Assembly (NCBI RefSeq): GCF_000973105.1
Contig: NC_015844.1
Location: 1,608,501-1,672,500 of the forward strand
Reading direction: 5' to 3'
Length of the DNA: 64,000 bases
Origin: Zobellia galactanivorans
GTDB lineage: Bacteria; Bacteroidota; Bacteroidia; Flavobacteriales; Flavobacteriaceae
Shown here: positions 35,465-43,967 of the stretch, one piece after another
Position numbering within the stretch: the stretch's first letter is position 1
Layout of the letters: each line of letters begins with the position of its first letter
Position numbers and translations under genes: made by a program
Notes under the pieces: model-generated
Seen by the model: the letters and a program-made list of their open reading frames with translations, nothing else
Database searches by the model: none
Told to the model about the DNA's origin: nothing

Positions 35465-37924
35465 TTGTACCGATTATTAGTCCCCCTTCTTATGTGTTGT
35501 ACACTTGGTTTTTCCCAAAGTATCAATTTTGATCAATTGGGCAAGGAGAAATGGCTCCGATATAATGGTGGTGTGTCCGCCAATGCTGTATACTATGACG
35601 GTACCGCCAACCGACAGGCACTGACCTATTATCTCACCGGAAGCTTAAACTTCAACATTGCCGGGGTGTACAATATTCCGCTTTCGTTCACCTATTCGAA
35701 CCAAGAGTTCAATTTTCCCAACCCCTTTAACTTTAACCGCTTAAGCCTACATCCGTCCTACAAATGGGCTACTGCACATATCGGCGATGTAAGCATGACC
35801 TTTTCACCATATACCTTGGCCGGCCACCAATTTACGGGTGGCGGTTTCGACCTGAATCCCGAAGGGAAATTTCAAATAAGCGCCATGTACGGCCGCTTTT
35901 TAAAGGCCACCGAATACAACGAAGAATATCCCGAAGCCCTTACCGCCTACAAACGCATGGGCTACGGGGTAAAGACCGCCTATGATTTTGATTTTATGAA
36001 ACTAGGGCTTATTCTCTTTAAGGCCAACGACCAGGAGAACTCCCTGAAAACTCCCTTTCCCTTGGAACTCGGACTTTCCCCCAAAGACAATGCGGTGCTC
36101 TCGTTCGAATCGGAATTCCGACTTTTCGAAAAGGCTAGGATTCACGTAGAATACGCTATTTCAGGTGTTACGGAGGACACTAGACTGACCGAAGATCCTT
36201 CATCTACCGGCCTGCTGTCCTTCCTCTTAAAAGAAAACATAAGCACCCAATACTACAAGGCCCTCAATGCTTCTTTCGATTATCCCGCGGGCAACGGAAC
36301 CTTGGGACTAGGATATGAACGTATCGACCCCGAATATAAGACCTTGGGAGCCTATTATTTCAACAACGACCTCGAAAACATTACGGTAAACGCGAGCCAG
36401 TCGGTTTTCGACAACAAACTCAACCTCAGCGTAAACGCAGGATTGCAACGTGATAACTTAGACAATACCAAATCATCGGACCAACAGCGCGTCGTAAGTG
36501 CCGTCAACGCCAATTACACGGCCTCCGACCGCTTGGGGTTCAATGCATCGTACAGCAACTTTCAATCGTACACCAATATTCGCGACCAGTTCGACTACAT
36601 CAACCAAGTAGGGACCTATGACAATGTAGATACACTAAACTATCGCCAGGTCTCTCAAAATGCCAACTTGGGCATCAACTATATCCTAAAAAAAACTGAG
36701 ACCAAACAGCACAGTGCCAACCTTAACCTCATCTATCAAAACAGTACCAACCAACAAGAAGGCGAAACCATAGAAGGCGGGGAAAATTCGTTTTACAACG
36801 GTATGGCGGGCTACACCCTGGGATACCCCAAACAGGCCCTGAATATTTCCTTGGCCGCCAACGTTTCGTACAACACCGTAGCCGAGGACGACAACATGAC
36901 CCTTGGCCCCACCCTATCTGTCGGCAAGCAGTTTTTCGACAAGCAACTCCGAACCAATTTTTCAAGTTCATACAACACGAGCTTCGCCAATGGGGAGCAG
37001 CAGAACAACGTATTTAATTTTAGGCTGGGCAGCAACTATACCCTGTACAAAAAACACAACCTCAGCCTTAATTTTCTGATGCTTTTCAGGAATTCGGAAC
37101 TCAATACAGGGCGGGACCTGACCCTAACCTTCGGCTACAGCTATGCCTTTGACAACTTTAAGCTCGACCTTGATTCCCATAGGCGCAGTCCCAACGAACG
37201 CGACCCCCGCAGCAGGGAGAACACCTTGAGCTTCCGTTACCGCAATGTATCCTACAGGGGTACAATACCCGAACTGAACGAGCAGCTGACCAACGTATAC
37301 GAAAGTTCACAATTTGCTAATATTCCCCAGTTTAAAAAAGACGAGCTTAAAATCCTTTTGGCCACTGTTAAAGAGCAAAAACGAGAGGAAAAGTATAAGG
37401 AGCAGGCCCTCATCTTTCTCAAGGAACTCTACGCCTATGACGATTTTCAAACCATTTATGACGATGCCCTTTATAACATAGTAATGTCGATAAAAGACGA
37501 TATGAAGAAAATAGACATGGCCTTGGAAAAGCTCTTCGTAGTCAAAAAACTGGAAGCCGACAAACACCCATTGAACGGAAAGGCCCCGAAAGACTATACG
37601 AACAAGGACAAAGCACTGGTGCCACGGTACGAAGCACTTTTAGAAGAACGGGAGACCCGTTTACAAAAACTGGTAGGGCATAGGTGGATGGAAACCCAGT
37701 TCGACGAGTTCTCCTCTAAGGAAGCCATACTGAAAGGCACAGGCTTTTTGCAAGAGTTTAAGGAAAATCAAGCCGTAAAAGCCTTTGAGCTTTATGAAAA
37801 AACCAAAAATCAAGAAAAACTGGAATACTATCTAGAAAACGAGATTATCGATTTCTATTATAAAAAATCGCTAAAAACAGTCAACCCCGAACTGTTTGAA
37901 CTGAGATATATTAATAAGCAGTAG
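35465..37924 (+). CDS. Large outer-membrane beta-barrel-like protein with helical C-terminal domain
   Basis: 819 residues from a TTG start at 35465, chosen because it opens a signal peptide (MYRLLVPLLMCCTLGFSQS). Residues about 30-610 are alternating amphipathic strands with aromatic girdles and short turns (GVSANAVYYDGTANRQALTY; LGLGYERIDPEYKTLGAYYF; LTLTFGYSYAFDNFKLDLDS), consistent with a big beta-barrel. Residues about 615-819 are charged and helical with coiled-coil potential (KDELKILLATVKEQKREEKY; EALLEERETRLQKLV), presumably periplasmic. First gene of the toxin locus, 50 bases upstream of the TANFOR-like protein. I infer a role in exporting or anchoring that product; no family name is known to me. 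Confidence 0.75.
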   Translation: MYRLLVPLLMCCTLGFSQSINFDQLGKEKWLRYNGGVSANAVYYDGTANRQALTYYLTGSLNFNIAGVYNIPLSFTYSNQEFNFPNPFNFNRLSLHPSYKWATAHIGDVSMTFSPYTLAGHQFTGGGFDLNPEGKFQISAMYGRFLKATEYNEEYPEALTAYKRMGYGVKTAYDFDFMKLGLILFKANDQENSLKTPFPLELGLSPKDNAVLSFESEFRLFEKARIHVEYAISGVTEDTRLTEDPSSTGLLSFLLKENISTQYYKALNASFDYPAGNGTLGLGYERIDPEYKTLGAYYFNNDLENITVNASQSVFDNKLNLSVNAGLQRDNLDNTKSSDQQRVVSAVNANYTASDRLGFNASYSNFQSYTNIRDQFDYINQVGTYDNVDTLNYRQVSQNANLGINYILKKTETKQHSANLNLIYQNSTNQQEGETIEGGENSFYNGMAGYTLGYPKQALNISLAANVSYNTVAEDDNMTLGPTLSVGKQFFDKQLRTNFSSSYNTSFANGEQQNNVFNFRLGSNYTLYKKHNLSLNFLMLFRNSELNTGRDLTLTFGYSYAFDNFKLDLDSHRRSPNERDPRSRENTLSFRYRNVSYRGTIPELNEQLTNVYESSQFANIPQFKKDELKILLATVKEQKREEKYKEQALIFLKELYAYDDFQTIYDDALYNIVMSIKDDMKKIDMALEKLFVVKKLEADKHPLNGKAPKDYTNKDKALVPRYEALLEERETRLQKLVGHRWMETQFDEFSSKEAILKGTGFLQEFKENQAVKAFELYEKTKNQEKLEYYLENEIIDFYYKKSLKTVNPELFELRYINKQ

Positions 37925-37974
37925 GCAGTGGACAGTAATTAGTGCTAAGAAAATTAAAAAACATTGAGTAGTTA

Positions 37975-40900
37975 ATGGTTTACAGAGTTCTAAAAAACAT
38001 GAAAAACAGCAGGTTACAATTGCAGCATTTCAATAAAGCGCTGACAAATTACCGTGGCCTCTTGCGAGACATAAATTGCAGACTGCAAACTGTTCTTTTT
38101 CATGCCCTCTTTTTCTTTCTATTGACCCTGACCTGCCTCCCCGCATCCGCCCAGTCCTTCCCCGTTCAGGTGATTCCACAGGTTACCCCGCCGGCGCCCA
38201 TCTATTTTTCCGATTATGCCGACGCGAGTACCTTGAGCAGTCCCCTGCGCGTGCAGATCGTCTTGAACGATTTTGAGATCGCCAACCGCGAGATACGCCT
38301 GCGCACCTATTTTGAGGGCGGGGGCATCAGTTTTCAGAGCAACGACGTTGTAGCAGGTGCCGAAAAACACTATTTGGAAGGAGGCGTTCCCCTGATACTC
38401 ACCAACGTACAACTGGCCCCGTACTTTAGGTTCGAGAACATTAGCGGAATATCGCCCAACGTATACGGAAAGGCCATTCCCGAAGGCGCCTACTCCTTTT
38501 GTTTTGAGGTGTACGACGCCCTGACCGGCAACCGCCTGTCGCAGAAAAGTTGCGCCACCAGCGTAGTCTTTCAAAACGAACCGCCCTTTCTGGTCGCACC
38601 GAGAAACAAGTCCAACCTAACGGAAACCAATCCGCAGAACATCGTCTTCCAATGGACGCCACGCCACATCAACGTGAGCAATGTGGAATACGAACTGAGC
38701 ATCGTGGAAATCTGGGACACCCAGGTAGACCCGCAACAGGCCTTTTTAAGCTCGCCCCCCGTTTTTCAGGTCACGACTACCGCCACCACCTACGTATACG
38801 GTCCGGCCGACCCGCTTTTTCTTTCGGGAAAAAACTACGCCTGGCGTGTACAGGCCAAGGCCAAGCAAGGGGTCGAGGAAATCGGACTCTTTAAAAACCA
38901 AGGCTATAGCGAGATTTATTCCTTCAGTTATGCCGGCACCTGCGACCTGCCCATCGGTATCAACCACGAGGTAAAGGGCAGTACCAATGCCAATATCTTT
39001 TGGGACGATTTCGCTACCGATGTGCCCGAATATACGGTGCGGTACCGTCAGAAAAACATAGAGGGAGCGGAGTGGTTTATGAACAAGACCACTTCGAACC
39101 AAACCACCCTGTGGGACCTAAAGGCAGGCACTACCTACGAATACCAGGTGCAGAAACAATGTGCGGTAACCGGAAGCGATTGGAGCACGGCCAAGGAGTT
39201 TACCACCTTTATCGCCGATGACGAAGCCAGTGTCTACGATTGTGGCATTACGCCCGATTTTGACGTTTCGAACAAAGAGCCCTTGCCTAGCATCTCCTCC
39301 GGCGAAAAGTTTATCGCAGGCGACTTCCCCATAAATATTTTAAAGGTAAGCGGTAAAAATGGCCGTTTTACGGGTAAAGGATACGTGACCATCCCCTACC
39401 TGAACAGCATTCGAGTGGGCGTAGAATTTACCAATGTGCTTATCAACACCGACAAGAAATTGGCGGAAGGCACGGTAGTCACCACCTACGACCCGAGTTT
39501 AAAGAACATCTTGGATGTTGATGAGTCGGTCGATACGGTAGAAGATGCGGCCGATGCGGTGGGGGAATTTTTTGAAGGTGATAACGACCTAGATGAAATT
39601 CGGGTCAACTGGGTCCTTAGATCTAAGAAAGACATAAAAATCAAAGGTGGTAAAGTCGTTATCACCAACCCCAATACAGGAGCAACTAAATCGGAGCCTT
39701 TAGGCGACGATATGGTAATAACCGACAGTGAAGGAAAGACCTATTACGTAGATGCCGAAGGTAAAATAACCGAAGGGGGATCACTTGCTACTGGCGGGGC
39801 CATAAGCCCAGATACCGTAGAAGGTGTCTCGAACAACGGCCAAATAGAAGCCTTGACGGCAGAAGGTGTTCTGGTGACCTTTAACGAAGCGGGTACGTAT
39901 GCCATGGATATAATGCCCAAGGGCGAGATAGGAAAGCTCAAGGACGAATACACCATTATAAAGGACGCCGATGGCAACGACTATGTGCTTACCCACCATG
40001 CCGTAAAGAATAGGGCAAGCACCAAAATAAAGGCCAAAATCGACATTAAAAACGATGCCTACGATGTATCGGATGTTATCTTCAAGACCAAGCACGGGGA
40101 TAGCATTCCCACGACCTTCAAGGGCAATGAGGCCACCTTGACCTTGAAAGGCAGGTTCACCTTTGAAAACGAAGTAATCTATGCAGTCGTACCCAACAAG
40201 GACGACAGCACAAAACAGCTTACGGCCGGGGCGTTTACCCTATGGCATCTATCCGAACGTACCGTAAATGTGGCCCTGGTTTCCGTTAACGGCGCCTCTT
40301 TGGGCAATATCGAATCCAACGTTTCCGACATCTTCAAAAAAGCGGTGGCCCATATTGAGTTTGGCGAGAACCTTGCCCTTTCCGTCACCAAGGACGAACT
40401 AGGAAGCAACCAAAAATTGGATGTAGGCGAAAGTGCATGGGCCGCGGCCTATAACGAGGAACAGAAGATGCTCGTAAACAAGGTGAAGCAATTGCCCAAC
40501 TATAAGACCGACACCTATTACATCTTGGTCTTCAACGACATAGAACCATCACGCTCCATCGGTGGATTCATGCCCCTACAGAGGCAAATGGGCTTTGTAT
40601 TTGCCGGTGACCCAGATAAAGAAGAAGACAAGAACGGGGACAAGAGCAAGACCTTGGCCCACGAAATAGGCCATGGTATTTTCGCCCTACAGCACCCCTT
40701 CGCTGAATATGACATGTCTGAAAATCAAACCGATTGGCTCATGGATTATGGCAGTGGAGACCAACTGCCCCATACCCATTGGGCGCAAATCCATGACCCG
40801 GCCCTTAAATTCTACATTTTTCAAGATGAGGAGGATGGGGAGATTGCCGGTAAAACTTGGTTTACACCGGATTGGAAGCCATTTACCATTAAGAATTCAA

Positions 40901-43356
40901 CAACCATCATATCCAATTCAGAAAACATAAGCCCCAAAGGGACTGTCCCTGGCTTTAAATTAAGTAACGGGACCAAATATTGGGCAGCATATCGTTCCGA
41001 TGGGCAATTTAAAGGCTATTACAATGATTCAGGGATAGAAATAACAAAGACTGAATATCAGAACAAGGAATTGACCATTGACAAAAATGACATCGTTTAC
41101 TTATTTGAATATGTCCCTGGGGACTGTAATAAAACTTATAGGTCCACCTACGCATATGTAAGCTCTGCAACTAACAACATATCCTTTGACGAGTTTAACA
41201 ACAATATTGAGCAAGTTAATATCTCTACGAATTGCCTTCCGGATTTATGTGAGAAAGGGAAAAAGTTCTACGAAGATTACACCTATTTGGTAAAGAATGA
41301 AGAAGGTCTTACGGCTCTTTTAGGTATCAGCAAATTAATATGTTCTACCGGTCCCGATGCCATAGACTATAATATTCTGGTCACACAAATTGGTAAGGAT
41401 GCCATTAACACCAAAAATAGCTTCTGGTGGGGAACTGACAAATACTTATTTGATTTAGCAAGAGAACAATTTTGGCAGAATAAGGATGCTTTACCCTCTT
41501 ATTTAAATGCATTAGAAAGTGTCGCTAGTAATATTGAAAGATTTAAGAAGGTATTAAAAACAAATGCTTCAAAAGAACAATACTACAACGCAATTTATTA
41601 TTTGAACGATAAGTTCCTCCGGTCACTATCATCAATTGATAAAGCTAGAATACTAGCTCACATATTTGCAGAAGATACCTTCATTACATCAGGTCTTTAT
41701 GGCATTACCAACAATGATGAATCACTAATTATCAAGGTTCTTAATTCAGTTGGCGAAAATAAGACCGAAGCGAAAAATTTCATGGATAAATTCATCACAA
41801 ATGATGATTTATATAATGATTTACAAGCTGGATTAGATGATAATTTGGGTGAAGCAAATTTTACTGATTTTATAGTTAAACTCACCAAATTAGCCCAATT
41901 AGCCTATGGAAATGAAGATCCCTCAAAAATCGAACCCAAATATACATTCAATTGGGGTGTTAAAAATGTTGACTTTGTCCTCAGATGGGTTAATACTTTA
42001 GGAGATTATCGTTTTTCTTATATTAATAATAACATACAGCTTACAGGCAAGTGTACTACATCATATGCACCTTCTCCAACTGGAATAGGTATTATCGAAA
42101 ACGAAAACTGTTTAATAAATAATGTTCCGCTTAACCCTTTCAAAGATTTTGTCAAAATTACTCTCATTGAAAGTGTTAACATTCTTCCCTCATTATGCAA
42201 TAATCAAAACGCCCAATTTTGTGGCCAAGCAATTGTAGTGCCCGCCATATTTTTAGAGTATCTAAAAACAAAAAAAGAAAGTCAACAGTTTGAAAATCTA
42301 GGCTTCAATATTATTACCGTGGCAGGAACGATTCTCTCAGGGGGAGAACTCGCAGCAGCAAAAGCTACTACAGCCGCATGGTACTGGGCAGCTGCTGACT
42401 TAACATATACTTTTTCTACCCCTTTCTTGAAATTATTCAGAGAAGATGTAAAGAAAAAATTTGGTGAAAAAATCTCTGACTTTCTATATGATGGCCTAGA
42501 TGGGATACAATTCATTTTTGCAGCGAAAGGCGCCGCCGATTTAATAAAAACGACTCCAAAGAATGCTGCTGCCAGTATTGCCAGTAAAAAAGTCATAGGT
42601 GATGATGATTTTTATAAATTACTTGAAAGCGGTATCCGTAGGGACCAACCTAACTTGTCAGAAGCCAAGGTCAAGGAAATAATAGATGACGTAAAGGTTG
42701 CAATGAACAAGCTTGAGTCCGAGTTATCTCCTAAATTATTAGAAGAAGAAATTGCTAAGGCTAAAAAGCTGTTAGGAGATTATCCCAGTACCAATGATTG
42801 GACATCAGCTTTGGACAAAAATATTAATGATTTGACTCTGCCTCCTAAGGGGTATCAGTTTTACACAAGAAATGGAAATATATGGATACGAAGAATCGAC
42901 GCTTCTGACCTAAACACGCCAAGACTAACTGTAAAGGATGGTAAAATCACTAAATATACGGGAGGTACTATTCCTAGGTTTACTATAGTTCAAATAGGTG
43001 ATTATATTAAACTAGCAACAAAAAATGGAAATGCTAAGAAAGTTATGTTAGGAATGTGGGACGGCGGAGGGCCTTCTTCATATATTACAAGAGCTGGCAA
43101 CAATTATACTTATTTTGATTTTGGAGAAAAATGGGACGAAGTCTATAAGCTTGTAAATGAGAATGATGATGAAATATGGAGAATTAACAAGGAATTTATT
43201 GACAGACAAAGAGCAGCCAATAAAGAATTTTGGTTCTCCCATGACCCTTTCTCTCCTAAAAACGAACAGTTTTATGCAAGAGAGATTAACTATTTAATTG
43301 ATTTAGGGGTTACAGATTTTGTTAAAGAAAATGATTTATGGAAAGCATTATGGTAG
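37975..43356 (+). CDS. TANFOR-like polymorphic toxin with zincin motif and variable C-terminus
   Basis: 1793 residues. A hydrophobic signal segment (about 38-60, ending PASAQ) leads into a TANFOR-like domain (about 62-315; FPVQVIPQVTPPAPIYFSDY), an N-terminal module named for Bacteroidota polymorphic toxins. Then come an FN3 domain (about 322-412), a beta-rich stretch (425-760), and a zinc-peptidase region with HEIGH at 896-900 (LAHEIGHGIFALQHPF). Beyond about residue 960 base composition turns AT-rich (55% GC in one early 60-base line, 28-37% in late ones), marking an exchangeable C-terminal part. A pre-toxin junction (PPKGYQFYTRNGNIWIRR, about 1622-1640) precedes a last domain of about 150 residues with KVMLGMWDGGGPSSY and FWFSHDPFSP, which I cannot name. 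No T9SS sorting tail. An immunity-like gene overlaps the stop. Confidence 0.82.
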   Translation: MVYRVLKNMKNSRLQLQHFNKALTNYRGLLRDINCRLQTVLFHALFFFLLTLTCLPASAQSFPVQVIPQVTPPAPIYFSDYADASTLSSPLRVQIVLNDFEIANREIRLRTYFEGGGISFQSNDVVAGAEKHYLEGGVPLILTNVQLAPYFRFENISGISPNVYGKAIPEGAYSFCFEVYDALTGNRLSQKSCATSVVFQNEPPFLVAPRNKSNLTETNPQNIVFQWTPRHINVSNVEYELSIVEIWDTQVDPQQAFLSSPPVFQVTTTATTYVYGPADPLFLSGKNYAWRVQAKAKQGVEEIGLFKNQGYSEIYSFSYAGTCDLPIGINHEVKGSTNANIFWDDFATDVPEYTVRYRQKNIEGAEWFMNKTTSNQTTLWDLKAGTTYEYQVQKQCAVTGSDWSTAKEFTTFIADDEASVYDCGITPDFDVSNKEPLPSISSGEKFIAGDFPINILKVSGKNGRFTGKGYVTIPYLNSIRVGVEFTNVLINTDKKLAEGTVVTTYDPSLKNILDVDESVDTVEDAADAVGEFFEGDNDLDEIRVNWVLRSKKDIKIKGGKVVITNPNTGATKSEPLGDDMVITDSEGKTYYVDAEGKITEGGSLATGGAISPDTVEGVSNNGQIEALTAEGVLVTFNEAGTYAMDIMPKGEIGKLKDEYTIIKDADGNDYVLTHHAVKNRASTKIKAKIDIKNDAYDVSDVIFKTKHGDSIPTTFKGNEATLTLKGRFTFENEVIYAVVPNKDDSTKQLTAGAFTLWHLSERTVNVALVSVNGASLGNIESNVSDIFKKAVAHIEFGENLALSVTKDELGSNQKLDVGESAWAAAYNEEQKMLVNKVKQLPNYKTDTYYILVFNDIEPSRSIGGFMPLQRQMGFVFAGDPDKEEDKNGDKSKTLAHEIGHGIFALQHPFAEYDMSENQTDWLMDYGSGDQLPHTHWAQIHDPALKFYIFQDEEDGEIAGKTWFTPDWKPFTIKNSTTIISNSENISPKGTVPGFKLSNGTKYWAAYRSDGQFKGYYNDSGIEITKTEYQNKELTIDKNDIVYLFEYVPGDCNKTYRSTYAYVSSATNNISFDEFNNNIEQVNISTNCLPDLCEKGKKFYEDYTYLVKNEEGLTALLGISKLICSTGPDAIDYNILVTQIGKDAINTKNSFWWGTDKYLFDLAREQFWQNKDALPSYLNALESVASNIERFKKVLKTNASKEQYYNAIYYLNDKFLRSLSSIDKARILAHIFAEDTFITSGLYGITNNDESLIIKVLNSVGENKTEAKNFMDKFITNDDLYNDLQAGLDDNLGEANFTDFIVKLTKLAQLAYGNEDPSKIEPKYTFNWGVKNVDFVLRWVNTLGDYRFSYINNNIQLTGKCTTSYAPSPTGIGIIENENCLINNVPLNPFKDFVKITLIESVNILPSLCNNQNAQFCGQAIVVPAIFLEYLKTKKESQQFENLGFNIITVAGTILSGGELAAAKATTAAWYWAAADLTYTFSTPFLKLFREDVKKKFGEKISDFLYDGLDGIQFIFAAKGAADLIKTTPKNAAASIASKKVIGDDDFYKLLESGIRRDQPNLSEAKVKEIIDDVKVAMNKLESELSPKLLEEEIAKAKKLLGDYPSTNDWTSALDKNINDLTLPPKGYQFYTRNGNIWIRRIDASDLNTPRLTVKDGKITKYTGGTIPRFTIVQIGDYIKLATKNGNAKKVMLGMWDGGGPSSYITRAGNNYTYFDFGEKWDEVYKLVNENDDEIWRINKEFIDRQRAANKEFWFSHDPFSPKNEQFYAREINYLIDLGVTDFVKENDLWKALW

Positions 43357-43646
43357 GAAACTGGGCTTTAGAAAACAATGGGGTGGTAAAAGATTATTTT
43401 CAAAATAATTTTCCGGATTTTATTCTATTAGAGGAAACTGCTCATGGTCCTTTTTGGGGCGTAAAATATATGAAAAACAATATAACTATAAACGTCAAGG
43501 GGGATATAGGGTTTTACATCGAAATCATCATTGATGGAGATTTATATGATTTATGGCAATATGACCGTAGTGTTAATAATTATCAGAAAACATCAGACAA
43601 AAACATACTTTTTCAATTGTCTATTCTGAAAAGTTTTTTGGAATAA
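43338..43646 (+). CDS. Probable immunity protein for the upstream toxin
   Basis: 102 residues from ATG 43338, overlapping the toxin gene by 19 bases; an in-frame ATG at 43350 (overlap 7 bases) gives MVGNWALENNGVVKDY and is equally plausible. A compact cytoplasmic alpha/beta protein with DFILLEETAHGPFWGVKYMK, GDIGFYIEIIIDGDLYDLWQ and no signal peptide. The assignment comes from position, size and AT-rich composition shared with the toxin's C-terminal end, the classic toxin-immunity arrangement. No immunity family was recognised. Confidence 0.7.
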   Translation: MESIMVGNWALENNGVVKDYFQNNFPDFILLEETAHGPFWGVKYMKNNITINVKGDIGFYIEIIIDGDLYDLWQYDRSVNNYQKTSDKNILFQLSILKSFLE

Positions 43647-43724
43647 AAAATGCCATTCAAATTAAGAAAAGTCATAATTAAGAAATAGGAATATACATCA
43701 TATGAAGGAAATAATAATTCCCCC

Positions 43725-43831
43725 ACTAGCGCGAGCATCACGCTCGTGCCATGTTCAAAACACCCCTGTAAAGTAGTGCCCCACTACTTTACCGTCCCCT
43801 CAAAGGGACAATACCCCCCTTCGAAGGGGGT
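43725..43831 (+). repeat. Hairpin repeat, copy 2
   Basis: Conserved core (43725-43773) folding as CGCGAGC/GCTCGTG (43730-43748), then a perfect 9-bp stem AAAGTAGTG/CACTACTTT with a 3-base loop (43770-43790), GTCCC/GGGAC (43794-43809) and a GC-rich palindrome around CTTCGAAG (43813-43831). A short frame from ATG 43702 runs into the core in the same reading frame as copy 1 and stops at 43774-43776. The 321-base gap between the immunity gene and the next gene holds this element and AT-rich filler. Confidence 0.8.
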
Positions 43832-43967
43832 GCCTGAAGAGCGGGGGATGTAGGATCGAACCGATGTAAACAAAAGAAAAAGGTAAAACAAAAACGGAAG
43901 GAAAGAGAAAAAACGATATAGCCCCAACGATTTCAGTGGGGTCAACAACACGAAAAACCAACGTAGT

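Noticed and set aside
35465-35520. The 819-residue barrel protein considered as a TonB-dependent receptor or SprA.
   Set aside because: No plug or TonB box, no carboxypeptidase-like domain, and far too short for SprA.
38119-39102. Antisense frames of 114-151 codons opposite the toxin's N-terminal half.
   Set aside because: Expected by-products of GC-rich coding DNA; low-complexity products without motifs.
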